Assembly (NCBI GenBank): GCA_965230985.1
Contig: OZ246399.1
Coordinates: 124,001 to 188,000 of the forward strand
Source of the DNA: UBA2211 sp035404185
Lineage (GTDB): Bacteria; Patescibacteriota; Minisyncoccia; Minisyncoccales; Minisyncoccaceae
Direction of reading: 5' to 3'
DNA length: 64,000 nucleotides
Part shown: in pieces, positions 8,304 to 15,782 of the stretch
Position numbering within the stretch: position 1 is the stretch's first letter
How the letters are laid out: each line of letters starts with the position of its first letter
Position numbers and translations under genes: made by a program
Notes under the pieces: generated by a model
Databases searched by the model: none
Told to the model about the DNA's origin: nothing
The model's input: the letters and a program-made list of their open reading frames with translations, nothing else

Positions 8304-9377
8304 TTATTCAAATTTTCTCAAGGCTTCCCCTAGCGCAATAGCATAATTCGAATTAATTTCTTTAATTTTTTTATCTAAAGCTGACGGATAAATAATATTT
8401 TTAAACGGTTCAGCTATTTCAACAACCAAATTTGAAGATTCGTTCTGTCTAAAAATTTTATCAAAATAATCTTTTACTCCTGGTAACATTGAAGTTCCTC
8501 CGGCTAAAATAACTTTCTCTACTGTTTTCCCTTCTTTTATTTCAAATTCTTTAATCAATGTTTTGGTTTTTTCAGATACAATAGATAGAATCGGTATTAG
8601 AATATGAGAAATTTTTGTATCTCCAGAATCAGTTAATCCTTCTCCTTTTTTTATCATTTCTGCTTCTCCAGCTGGAATATTTAAAGTTTCAGAAAGACTA
8701 TAAGTTAAATCTTTACCAGCCACATCAAAACTGGAACTCATTTTCATAAATCCCTCATCAACTATATTAATATTAGTACTTTGAAATCCCATTTCTAATA
8801 AGCAAGTAGGGGGATCGCTCTCCTTGATTACTGCCCTCTTTAAGGCCATGGCTTCGGCTTCAAGAGCAACCAGCTCTAATCCAGCTTTTTCGGCAATAGT
8901 TTTATACTGTTCAACGATAATTTTAGGCACGGCCATTACTAAAACTCTATTTCTTTGTTTTAAAGATTCTTTATTCATTAACTGCCAATCCAAGACTAAC
9001 TCTGATAATGGTAAGGGAATATATTTTCTTGCTTCAAAGCCAATAGCATTAGTTATTTCTTTTTTAGACATCGGTGGCAATTCAAATGTTGTAAAAAATG
9101 TTGCAAAGTCTGGCAAAGAAAAGACAACTTTCTTGGTTTTTATTCCAGTCTCCTCTATTATTCCTGCTATAGCTATTGCAATATTATTGACTGCTGGATT
9201 TAAATTTTTCCTGTCAAAAGATCTAAAAAATTGCTTGCAAGCAACATCTAAATTAACCTCTCCATAATTTTCTAGAGTTATTTTTCCCTTATTTTCTGAT
9301 ATTTCAACCGCTCTAATAACTTTTGTTCCAATATCAATACCCAAACTATTCTGCTTTTTTCCTTTTGCAAAAAACAT
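8304..9377 (-). CDS. pilM: Actin-like pilus assembly protein PilM
   Basis: A 357-residue actin/FtsA-fold ATPase of the PilM family. It opens SLGIDIGTKVIRAVEI (phosphate 1), has SLPDFATFFTTFELPPMSKKEI in the 1C-like region and EARKYIPLPLSELVLDWQLM, which is very characteristic of PilM. The C-terminal VILAGGTSMLPGVKDYF is the adenosine-binding motif. It is the first gene of the pilus operon, and its promoter places transcription only a few bases upstream of the ATG, so the mRNA is probably leaderless or nearly so. PilM forms a cytoplasmic ring with PilN and recruits PilB and PilT. Confidence 0.93.
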   Translation of the reverse strand: MFFAKGKKQNSLGIDIGTKVIRAVEISENKGKITLENYGEVNLDVACKQFFRSFDRKNLNPAVNNIAIAIAGIIEETGIKTKKVVFSLPDFATFFTTFELPPMSKKEITNAIGFEARKYIPLPLSELVLDWQLMNKESLKQRNRVLVMAVPKIIVEQYKTIAEKAGLELVALEAEAMALKRAVIKESDPPTCLLEMGFQSTNINIVDEGFMKMSSSFDVAGKDLTYSLSETLNIPAGEAEMIKKGEGLTDSGDTKISHILIPILSIVSEKTKTLIKEFEIKEGKTVEKVILAGGTSMLPGVKDYFDKIFRQNESSNLVVEIAEPFKNIIYPSALDKKIKEINSNYAIALGEALRKFE

Positions 9378-9386
9378 ATTAAAAAT

Positions 9387-9414
9387 ATTATAGCATTTTT
9401 AAATTAGTTGACAA
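9387..9414 (-). promoter_or_regulatory. Promoter of the pilM operon
   Basis: TTGTCA (9409-9414), 16-bp spacer, TATAAT (9387-9392). The expected start is about 3 bases before the pilM ATG. Its -35 overlaps that of the divergent comFC promoter. Confidence 0.7.
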
Positions 9415-9437
9415 ATGCTATAATCACATAATACCAT
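9408..9437 (+). promoter_or_regulatory. Promoter of comFC
   Basis: TTGACA (9408-9413), 18-bp spacer, TACCAT (9432-9437). The -10 is weak. The -35 is shared back-to-back with the pilM promoter, so a factor binding here would affect both the pilus operon and comFC. Confidence 0.5.
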
Positions 9438-9450
9438 TTTTAAAAAAACA

Positions 9451-10134
9451 ATGGAATACCTAAAAGCAATTTGGGACATAATTTTCCCTAAAAAGTGTAT
9501 TAGCTGTGGAAGAGAAGGACAATATCTTTGTGAAGATTGTCTTTCTTTAATTTCGATCAATCCCTTTGAATATTGTTTGTGTGAAAAAATGGAAAAAAGA
9601 AATAAATGCGAAAATTGTAAAAACAAAAATCTTGATAAAATAATGTCGGCCACGTCTTTTGACAATAAAATCGTTAAAGATGCTATTCATAAATTAAAGT
9701 ATGGGTATATAAAAGATTTAAGTATTCCCCTCGCCTTTCTTATTTTAAGCCACCTTAAAACTATTGATTGTCAAATTGACAACAGTTTTGTCATTATTCC
9801 CGTCCCTATGCATATTAAAAAGAAAAGAAAAAGAGGTTTTAATCAATCAGAAGAAATTGCCAAACTAATTTCTGAATCAACTAGGATTAAACTATCAACA
9901 AGTCTTATTAAAACAAAAGAAACAAAACCACAGATGGAATTAAATAAAAGTCAAAGGATTGAAAATATTAAAAACTGTTTCGCCATTACTAATAAAAAAG
10001 AGATTGAAAATAAAACTATTCTTCTCTTAGACGATGTGTATACTACAGGCACAACAATGAATGAATGTGCTAAGGTTTTAAAAGAAAACGGAGTTAAAGA
10101 GGTCTGGGGTTTAAGCGTTGCAAGGGAAATATAA
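9451..10134 (+). CDS. comFC: ComFC-family competence phosphoribosyltransferase-like protein
   Basis: A 227-residue ComF/GntX-type protein. The N-terminus has a double zinc-finger arrangement (CISC and CEDC, then CLC and CENC pairs). The C-terminal half carries the type I PRTase PRPP loop TILLLDDVYTTGTTMNEC. ComFC is needed for natural transformation, acting in the cytoplasm on incoming single-stranded DNA with ComFA. Here it is divergent from the pilus operon, and the two promoters share their -35 region, which fits a joint role in DNA uptake. No comFA is visible. Confidence 0.9.
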   Translation: MEYLKAIWDIIFPKKCISCGREGQYLCEDCLSLISINPFEYCLCEKMEKRNKCENCKNKNLDKIMSATSFDNKIVKDAIHKLKYGYIKDLSIPLAFLILSHLKTIDCQIDNSFVIIPVPMHIKKKRKRGFNQSEEIAKLISESTRIKLSTSLIKTKETKPQMELNKSQRIENIKNCFAITNKKEIENKTILLLDDVYTTGTTMNECAKVLKENGVKEVWGLSVAREI

Positions 10135-10139
10135 TTGGG

Positions 10140-10168
10140 TTGACCAATACTACTATTTTGTATATTAT
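10140..10168 (+). promoter_or_regulatory. Promoter of tRNA-Ser(GCT)
   Basis: TTGACC (10140-10145), 17-bp spacer, TATTAT (10163-10168), 11 bases before the tRNA. Confidence 0.65.
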
Positions 10169-10179
10169 GACAACATATT

Positions 10180-10269
10180 GGAGAGGTGCCAGAGTGGTCG
10201 AATGGGGCACCCTGCTAAGGTGTTAGTTGCGAAAGCGACTCGAGGGTTCGAATCCCTCCCTCTCCGCCA
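10180..10269 (+). tRNA. tRNA-Ser (anticodon GCT)
   Basis: A class II tRNA with acceptor GGAGAGG/CCTCTCC, anticodon loop CTGCTAA, a long variable arm and T-arm GGGTTCGAATCCC. Discriminator G and an encoded CCA (10267-10269) are present. Confidence 0.95.
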
Positions 10270-10325
10270 ATTTCCATTTTTTATAAAATCGGGAGCTAAA
10301 TTTGATGATTTATTAGTAAACTTTT

Positions 10326-12398
10326 ATGGAAGGCTTTGAAAAACAATTTAATCAACCTATACCGACAGAGGAAACAAAAACACCGGAACCTAAACAAGAA
10401 ACTCCGTCTGCTTCAGAATTCATTCAAAAAACCTCAAAACATGAAAAAAAGGGAGGGCCGGGTTTATATGATGTTAATGAGGTTGATGGTGGTTTTGAAG
10501 TAACTATACCTGGGCTTTTTGATAAAAAACTCGAAGTAATAATTGGAACAAGTAAACAACGTTTTGAAACTAAAGAAGAAGCTGAGCAAGCCGCAGATCG
10601 AGCGCGAGAAAAAGAAAAATTATATTTTGAAAGAGCGTCTCTCGAAAAAACTTTTACAAAATATTTTTATAAAATTGACGAGACGCAAGACGGAAAATTT
10701 CGCGTTATACTTCCCGGACTTATTGATTCAAAAACTGGCTATTACGTCGGTACAACGCAGAAAGATTTCGAAGCCTGGCAACAAGCCAAAGATTATTTTT
10801 TACAACAAAGAGAGAATGAGGAAAGATTAACTCAAAAACCGCTCCTTGAAATTCAGACGTACCAAAATGAAAAAATCTCTTTTTCCGACCTCGACTCTTT
10901 TAATCCGCAAATTGCCCCTTCAGAAAAAACTCAAAAAATTCCCAAATCAATTGAAAAATACTTACTAAGCAAAGAAAAGCTTGCAGGCATAGAACCCGGA
11001 GCTTCGACCTACCAAGAAACAGTTAAAGAAAAAGACTGGGAAAGAAAATTATACTCTTTTATTTCTTCATATCTTGAAAAGGATGGGGCAGAAATGGTCA
11101 AACAATTAAGTATCGAAAGTTTGGATAGTCTCACTCCAAAACAAGCAATCGAATTGACGACACAAATTGTAATTGACCTAACAAAATATAAATGGAGTGA
11201 TATAAAAGAACAGAAAGTAGGCACAAAACCTGAAAAAACAAAAGCCGACCAAAACACTGCTTTACAACTTTTAAGAGAGGGCTTATTGAGAAGAAATGAT
11301 TATGATTGGGAAGGTAATGGAGTATGCAGAAATTTTGCTAGTTCGGTAAAGGCTGTTTTTGAAGCGCTAAAAAATAATCAAACAAACTTTAGCCAGCTTC
11401 GTAACACCTATTGCACATATGAAAATAGTACAGAAATTTTTGCTCCTAAACGAGAAAAGAAAAATATCTTTGATTTGAACAAAACCAGTCACGCTTGGAA
11501 TACGTTTGTAACAATTTCAAAAGAAGGAGCGGCAAACGCAGTTATTGTTGATGCAACCTGGGCAAAGCGGAATTTAGAAACTAAGAAGGTCGAAAAATTG
11601 GACTACACACTTACACGCATGGAACCAATCATAAATGCGGTCGGACAAGAACTTAAAGAAAGCACGCCTAATAAAGAGGAACAGTTAAAACACATTCTGT
11701 CGTTTTATATGCTCAAAATGGAAAAGCCGAGCAATATAGGTGGCCTTGTAAGTCCAGAAGAAGAAAAACAATTTTTTACAACAAGAGCATTAAAATTAAT
11801 GGCGCTCCAAGGAGTGCCACAAGAATTACCAAGGCCGCTTGTCGAAGCTGTCGGACAAGAATATTTAAGGATCGCTGATAGTGCAGACAAATTAGAGATT
11901 GAAACTATTTATAAAATTTCGCAAAACAATCCCGAATTAGATTTTATAAATATTTTCAAAAATTATTTAAAAGATAAACAACTTTCAAATTATCATGCTG
12001 ATGCCTTAATTTTTAAAAACGATGATTTGCAAAGAATGGCTTTTGAAGAAATAAAACTCGACAATGGTTTTAGTAAATTATTAAAAGACAGTCCAAAATT
12101 TAGGATACGCATGAGAGAAGTTTTGCCTAAATTGTTTATAGATTTTTCGCCAACAACAAAACCAGAAGATGCGGCAGAGTTAAAATATATAATAGGCAGT
12201 CAATCGATGTTAAGAAATTATGAGTATATGATTGACCCCCAAAAACTATCAGAAAATGAAATAAAAAGTTTTTTTGAGAAAGCGCGACAGTTATTAAAAA
12301 CTGCGAATCCGCAAAAATACAACGATAACTTTACCAAGCTTGATGATTATCAATTAGTTAAGCAATTTGATAAAATTTATAGAGAGTTAGAAATATAA
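10326..12398 (+). CDS. Transglutaminase-like cysteine enzyme with duplicated N-terminal module
   Basis: A 690-residue soluble protein with no signal peptide. A disordered N-terminus (1-45, rich in Pro, Glu, Lys) leads into two copies of a module of about 50 residues (47-95 and 113-162). Both copies share the pattern DGxFxVxxPGLxDxK...GT. A central region carries a candidate transglutaminase-type triad: Cys334 in NGVCRNFASS, His389 in TSHAWNTFV and Asp409 in VIVDATW. This spacing and context fit the Transglut_core fold, which includes proteases as well as cross-linking enzymes. The C-terminal 250 residues are helical and unassigned. It may act on proteins; substrate and reaction cannot be told. 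The sirtuin-like gene follows after 90 bp on the same strand. Confidence 0.65.
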   Translation: MEGFEKQFNQPIPTEETKTPEPKQETPSASEFIQKTSKHEKKGGPGLYDVNEVDGGFEVTIPGLFDKKLEVIIGTSKQRFETKEEAEQAADRAREKEKLYFERASLEKTFTKYFYKIDETQDGKFRVILPGLIDSKTGYYVGTTQKDFEAWQQAKDYFLQQRENEERLTQKPLLEIQTYQNEKISFSDLDSFNPQIAPSEKTQKIPKSIEKYLLSKEKLAGIEPGASTYQETVKEKDWERKLYSFISSYLEKDGAEMVKQLSIESLDSLTPKQAIELTTQIVIDLTKYKWSDIKEQKVGTKPEKTKADQNTALQLLREGLLRRNDYDWEGNGVCRNFASSVKAVFEALKNNQTNFSQLRNTYCTYENSTEIFAPKREKKNIFDLNKTSHAWNTFVTISKEGAANAVIVDATWAKRNLETKKVEKLDYTLTRMEPIINAVGQELKESTPNKEEQLKHILSFYMLKMEKPSNIGGLVSPEEEKQFFTTRALKLMALQGVPQELPRPLVEAVGQEYLRIADSADKLEIETIYKISQNNPELDFINIFKNYLKDKQLSNYHADALIFKNDDLQRMAFEEIKLDNGFSKLLKDSPKFRIRMREVLPKLFIDFSPTTKPEDAAELKYIIGSQSMLRNYEYMIDPQKLSENEIKSFFEKARQLLKTANPQKYNDNFTKLDDYQLVKQFDKIYRELEI

Positions 12399-12488
12399 AA
12401 ACGGCATTCTACAGAACTAAAAAGGGCTATCTCCCCCACTCATACGCATACAATATTAAACTCTACGATAACTTATTAAATTAAACTT

Positions 12489-13709
12489 ATGGAAGGTGAA
12501 AAAATGTTTTATCCAGAATATCAAGAAAAAGAACCGAAGAACCTTTTACTCGAAGGCCCTGAATTAGCTTCACCTGAAAAAGAAATAAAACAAGAGGGCG
12601 AAATGAGTTTCTCTTTTTCTTCTGACACCAGACGATATTATCTTGGCAACGAAGACGATCAGCCATTTTTTAGGATTGAGTATTTTGATTCATTGCCAGA
12701 TGAATTAAGCGACGAAGAAAAAGAAAAATTTACAAAAGAAACGAGAGGATGGGGCAAAAATGAAAAAACGGTTTATGTTTTGAAATACGGTAAGATACCG
12801 GAGCCAAAAGAAGAAACGAAAGAGCTCGACCCAAATAAAAACAAAAAATATCGTGTTGCCCTGCCTAGAGATTTTGGAAGAGACATGATTAATGATTTTT
12901 TTTCCAATGACGAACATAAACAAGTTATGGGCGATATTTTGACAAAAATTTTAAAATTTAAACCCGAAAAAGCTTCACAAATGGTCGAGCAGACTTTCGA
13001 AACTTTTCGCGAACAAGACAACGAAACAATTCACGATCTTTTTGATCAATTCTCAAAAGAAAATATAGAAAAAATTAGATCTGAAATTAGAGAAATAATG
13101 CTACCTGAACCGAAAGAAATTAAATTAGTAAGGCTAGTTGATATCTTAAAAAATAAAAAAGTCCTATTTTATACTGGTGCAGGTATTTCAATGGCAAGCG
13201 GGGTCCATAGCATGAATCAATTGCACGAAACACTAGGAATTGAAATGTCAGAAAAAATAGACGACTTACTTAAAAAAGCTGTTACTAACCCCCAGAGCGT
13301 AATTGAATCATGGGAAGAATTTACAAAAGCCACTGTTGAAAAGCCCCCGACGCCTACCCATCAATCACTTGGCAAGCTTGCTCAAAAATTAAATTCACAA
13401 ATTATTACTGAAAATGTTGACCATTTACAAGAAAAAACAGGTGTAAAAGCGATTCATCTAACGGGCCCTTGGCTGAAAGAAAATATCCAGCCAGAATGGT
13501 TAAAAGATATTGATGCAGTAATTACGGTTGGTTTAAGTTATGATGACAGAGGCTTCCTTGGCTGGTACAAAGAAAACAATCCGAATGGAAAAATTATTGC
13601 GGTCAATTTAAGCCAACCTCCCTATCTAGGAGATGAAGATTTTATGCTGAAAGGAGATTGTCAAAAAATTATTCCGGAATTAGGAAAAGCATTTAATGAA
13701 AATAAATAA
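12489..13709 (+). CDS. Degenerate sirtuin (Sir2-like NAD-binding) protein
   Basis: A 406-residue protein. The first 200 residues are acidic, partly helical and unassigned. Residues about 214-400 form a Sir2-like Rossmann domain. Visible motifs are TGAGISMASGV (229-239), PTPTHQSLGKLA, IITENVDHLQ (N309, D311), VITVGLS (344-350) and the C-terminal AVNLSQPP...KGDCQKIIPEL. The usual F-R after GxPD is absent. The catalytic His of the LHG motif is Thr (HLTG, T325). The zinc ribbon and FGE segment that normally follow are missing, since GPW leads almost directly to VITVGLS. NAD binding is plausible; standard lysine deacetylation is doubtful. It could be an NAD-glycohydrolase or a non-enzymatic sensor. 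Confidence 0.7.
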   Translation: MEGEKMFYPEYQEKEPKNLLLEGPELASPEKEIKQEGEMSFSFSSDTRRYYLGNEDDQPFFRIEYFDSLPDELSDEEKEKFTKETRGWGKNEKTVYVLKYGKIPEPKEETKELDPNKNKKYRVALPRDFGRDMINDFFSNDEHKQVMGDILTKILKFKPEKASQMVEQTFETFREQDNETIHDLFDQFSKENIEKIRSEIREIMLPEPKEIKLVRLVDILKNKKVLFYTGAGISMASGVHSMNQLHETLGIEMSEKIDDLLKKAVTNPQSVIESWEEFTKATVEKPPTPTHQSLGKLAQKLNSQIITENVDHLQEKTGVKAIHLTGPWLKENIQPEWLKDIDAVITVGLSYDDRGFLGWYKENNPNGKIIAVNLSQPPYLGDEDFMLKGDCQKIIPELGKAFNENK

Positions 13710-13741
13710 AAAATTTAATAAAATAAGCAACATAATCGATC

Positions 13742-14347
13742 ATGGATTTAATCAATATCATTCTTCATATAGACACTTATTTAACCGACATTGTTAATGT
13801 CTACGGAGCCCTCTCGTATATTTTATTATTCGCCACTATTTTTATTGAAACCGGATTAGTCTTCATGCCTTTCCTGCCTGGCGATTCCTTACTCTTTGCT
13901 GCTGGAGCAATTTCAGCCATTAGCTCATTAAATATCTGTTTCTTGATTGTAGTACTATTCTTAGCCGCCTTTTTGGGAGACACCACAAATTATTTTATTG
14001 GAAAATATTTTGGCGAAAAAATATCCAATAGAATGAATCAAAAATATTTGATTGAAACTCAAGACTTTTATAATAAATACGGAGGCACAACTATCTTCCT
14101 TGCCCGCTTTGTTCCTATCGTCAGAACTTTCGCTCCATTTGTCGCTGGCTTAGGAAAAATGGACTACAAGAAATTTATCGCTTACAATGCAACTGGAGGA
14201 TTAGCCTGGGTTCTGCTTTTTACCCTATTAGGATACTTTTTAGGCAATACCCCCCAGATCAAAGCGAACTTCTCAATCATCGTCATTTTAATCATTTTAA
14301 TATCTCTAATTCCGGTTGCATTTAAGTTTATCAAAAAATCAAAATAA
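13742..14347 (+). CDS. DedA/SNARE-associated family membrane protein
   Basis: A 201-residue polytopic membrane protein. It shows the DedA signatures FIETGLVFMPFLPGDSLLFAAG and the amphipathic loop FYNKYGGTTIFLARFVPIVRTFAPFVAG, including the family's F/G-R-FxPxxR motif, followed by WVLLFTLLGYFLGN. DedA proteins are thought to move undecaprenyl phosphate or other lipids across the membrane. The next gene starts 1 bp after the stop, so the two are co-translated. Confidence 0.92.
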   Translation: MDLINIILHIDTYLTDIVNVYGALSYILLFATIFIETGLVFMPFLPGDSLLFAAGAISAISSLNICFLIVVLFLAAFLGDTTNYFIGKYFGEKISNRMNQKYLIETQDFYNKYGGTTIFLARFVPIVRTFAPFVAGLGKMDYKKFIAYNATGGLAWVLLFTLLGYFLGNTPQIKANFSIIVILIILISLIPVAFKFIKKSK

Positions 14348-14348
14348 T

Positions 14349-14948
14349 ATGAGCAAGAAAAAATATTACGCCTATTCTCTAAACGGAAAACATGGCATCA
14401 CTGATAATTGGCCGGAATGCCAGAAAATTGTTTCGGGAATGGAAAATGCTAAATACAAAGGATTTGAGACTAAAGACCAGGCAGAAAGATGGCTTGATTT
14501 AGGCGCTGACTATAAAACAAAAAATACTGCCTCAATAAAAGGAATATATTTTGATGCAGGGACCGGAGCTGGCAAGGGAGTTGAAACTAGCGTTACCGAT
14601 GAAAATGGAAATAGTTTATTAAATATTGTCATGAAAAAGAAGGATATTGATGAAAAAGGCAATCACTTGATTGTTGATAATGTCACCAATAACTTTGGAG
14701 AATTATTAGCTTGTAAATACGCTTTAGAAATAGCCTTAAAGAAAAACATTAAAAACGTCTTCGGGGACAGCAAGCTAATAATTGATTATTGGTCAAAAGG
14801 ATACATCAAAAAAGAAATGCCCGAAGAAACTATTTCCCTAAGCAATGAAGTCAAAAAATTAAGATATGCTTTTGAAAAAGAAGGTGGAAAAATAGAACAT
14901 ATTTCTGGAGGAAGCAACCCCGCTGATCTAGGTTTTCACAGAGGATAA
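14349..14948 (+). CDS. rnhA: Ribonuclease HI with N-terminal viroplasmin-like domain
   Basis: A 199-residue enzyme. Residues 5-50 form a caulimovirus viroplasmin-type hybrid-binding domain (YYAYSLNGKHGITDNW...YKGFETKDQAERWL). Residues 64-199 form an RNase H domain with the expected acidic set: D69 in YFDAGTG, E118 in NFGELLAC, D140 in VFGDSKLI and D193 in NPADLGFHRG. It degrades RNA in RNA:DNA hybrids. The ATG at 14349 lies one base after the dedA stop; an upstream in-frame start would overlap that gene and add residues before the domain. Confidence 0.9.
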   Translation: MSKKKYYAYSLNGKHGITDNWPECQKIVSGMENAKYKGFETKDQAERWLDLGADYKTKNTASIKGIYFDAGTGAGKGVETSVTDENGNSLLNIVMKKKDIDEKGNHLIVDNVTNNFGELLACKYALEIALKKNIKNVFGDSKLIIDYWSKGYIKKEMPEETISLSNEVKKLRYAFEKEGGKIEHISGGSNPADLGFHRG

Positions 14949-14952
14949 TAAA

Positions 14953-14981
14953 TTGACAATTAACTCCTTTTTATATATTAT
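14953..14981 (+). promoter_or_regulatory. Promoter of tRNA-Ser(TGA)-NUDIX
   Basis: TTGACA (14953-14958), 17-bp spacer, TATTAT (14976-14981), 11 bases before the tRNA. Confidence 0.75.
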
Positions 14982-14992
14982 TTCCCTATCAC

Positions 14993-15080
14993 GGAGGGAT
15001 GCCAGAGCGGTTGAATGGGATAGTCTTGAAAACTATTGTGGGGAAACCTACCGAGGGTTCGAATCCCTCTCCCTCCTCCA
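14993..15080 (+). tRNA. tRNA-Ser (anticodon TGA)
   Basis: A class II tRNA with acceptor GGAGGGA/TCCCTCC, anticodon loop CTTGAAA and T-arm GGGTTCGAATCCC. CCA is encoded. The discriminator reads T, unlike the G of the Ser(GCT) gene, which is unusual for serine. Confidence 0.92.
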
Positions 15081-15097
15081 GTTATAAAATCATTAAA

Positions 15098-15502
15098 ATG
15101 GAAACACAAAGACCAAAAGTAGGCGTTGCCATTATTATTGAAAGAGATAATAAAATTCTTTTAGGCAAGAGAAAAGGCTCTCATGGAAACGGCTCATGGG
15201 CTTTTCCTGGTGGACATTTGGAATTCAATGAAACGATTGAAGATTGTGCTAAAAGAGAAGTAATAGAAGAAACTGGACTAATTGTTAATAATATTAGAAA
15301 AGATACCTTTACTAACGACATAATGAAAGAAGAAAACAAACATTATATCACCTGTTTTGTTAGGGCCGATTGCAACTCAGGAGAGCCAAAAATAATGGAA
15401 CCTGAAAGATGCGAAAAATGGGGTTGGTTCAAATGGAATGAATTACCTAGTCCGCTCTTTATTCCCTTCCAAAATTATTTAAAAGAAAATAAACATTACT
15501 AA
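15098..15502 (+). CDS. NUDIX hydrolase, MutT/NUDT15-like
   Basis: A 134-residue protein with an intact Nudix box: GGHLEFNE, then seven residues, REVIEETGL, matching Gx5Ex7REUxEExGU. The segment KRKGSHGNGSWAFPGGHLEF is typical of cytosolic nucleotide-triphosphate pyrophosphatases. It probably sanitises the nucleotide pool. A longer reading frame extends back through tRNA-Ser(TGA); the ATG at 15098, 17 bases after the tRNA CCA, is the sensible start. The mRNA 5' end may therefore come from tRNA processing. Its stop codon lies inside the terminator stem. Confidence 0.88.
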   Translation: METQRPKVGVAIIIERDNKILLGKRKGSHGNGSWAFPGGHLEFNETIEDCAKREVIEETGLIVNNIRKDTFTNDIMKEENKHYITCFVRADCNSGEPKIMEPERCEKWGWFKWNELPSPLFIPFQNYLKENKHY

Positions 15503-15523
15503 AATAGTAATGTTTTCTTTTTT
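15492..15523 (+). terminator. Intrinsic terminator after the NUDIX gene
   Basis: A 9-bp perfect stem AACATTACT/AGTAATGTT with loop AAAAT, followed by TTCTTTTTT. The NUDIX stop codon overlaps the left arm. Confidence 0.9.
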
Positions 15524-15531
15524 ATTATCGC

Positions 15532-15560
15532 TTGTTTTTAATCTCTTTTTTGTATAGTAT
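15532..15560 (+). promoter_or_regulatory. Promoter of tRNA-Arg(GCG)
   Basis: TTGTTT (15532-15537), 17-bp spacer, TAGTAT (15555-15560), 8 bases before the tRNA. Confidence 0.6.
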
Positions 15561-15568
15561 AGAAATAC

Positions 15569-15643
15569 GCCCCCGTAGTTCAATGGATAGAATACCAGCT
15601 TGCGGAGCTTGCGATAGAGGTTCGAATCCTCTCGAGGGCACCA
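15569..15643 (+). tRNA. tRNA-Arg (anticodon GCG)
   Basis: Acceptor GCCCCCG/CGAGGGC with a C5-A68 mismatch, D-loop AATGGATA with the arginine-type A20, anticodon loop TTGCGGA, T-arm AGAGGTTCGAATCCTCT, discriminator A and encoded CCA. The anticodon stem also has a C28-T42 mismatch. Most bacteria use an ACG anticodon here. Confidence 0.85.
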
Positions 15644-15782
15644 CTACATAATAGAAATAGACATACTTTAATCATACTCCTGCAATAGAGGTATCGATTA
15701 TATCAAAAATTTTGAGAAAATTGCGAAAACCCTTAGTATCTCTTAAGATAATTTAATAAATTAAAATAGTAAACAAAATTAT

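Noticed and set aside
10118..10339. A 73-codon plus-strand frame across tRNA-Ser(GCT)
   Set aside because: It is a by-product of the tRNA and flanking sequence; composition is not protein-like.
15644..15782. 139-bp gap before the DUF2157-like gene as a hidden small gene
   Set aside because: No frame with a start and coding-like composition; nothing recognisable beyond AT-rich spacer.
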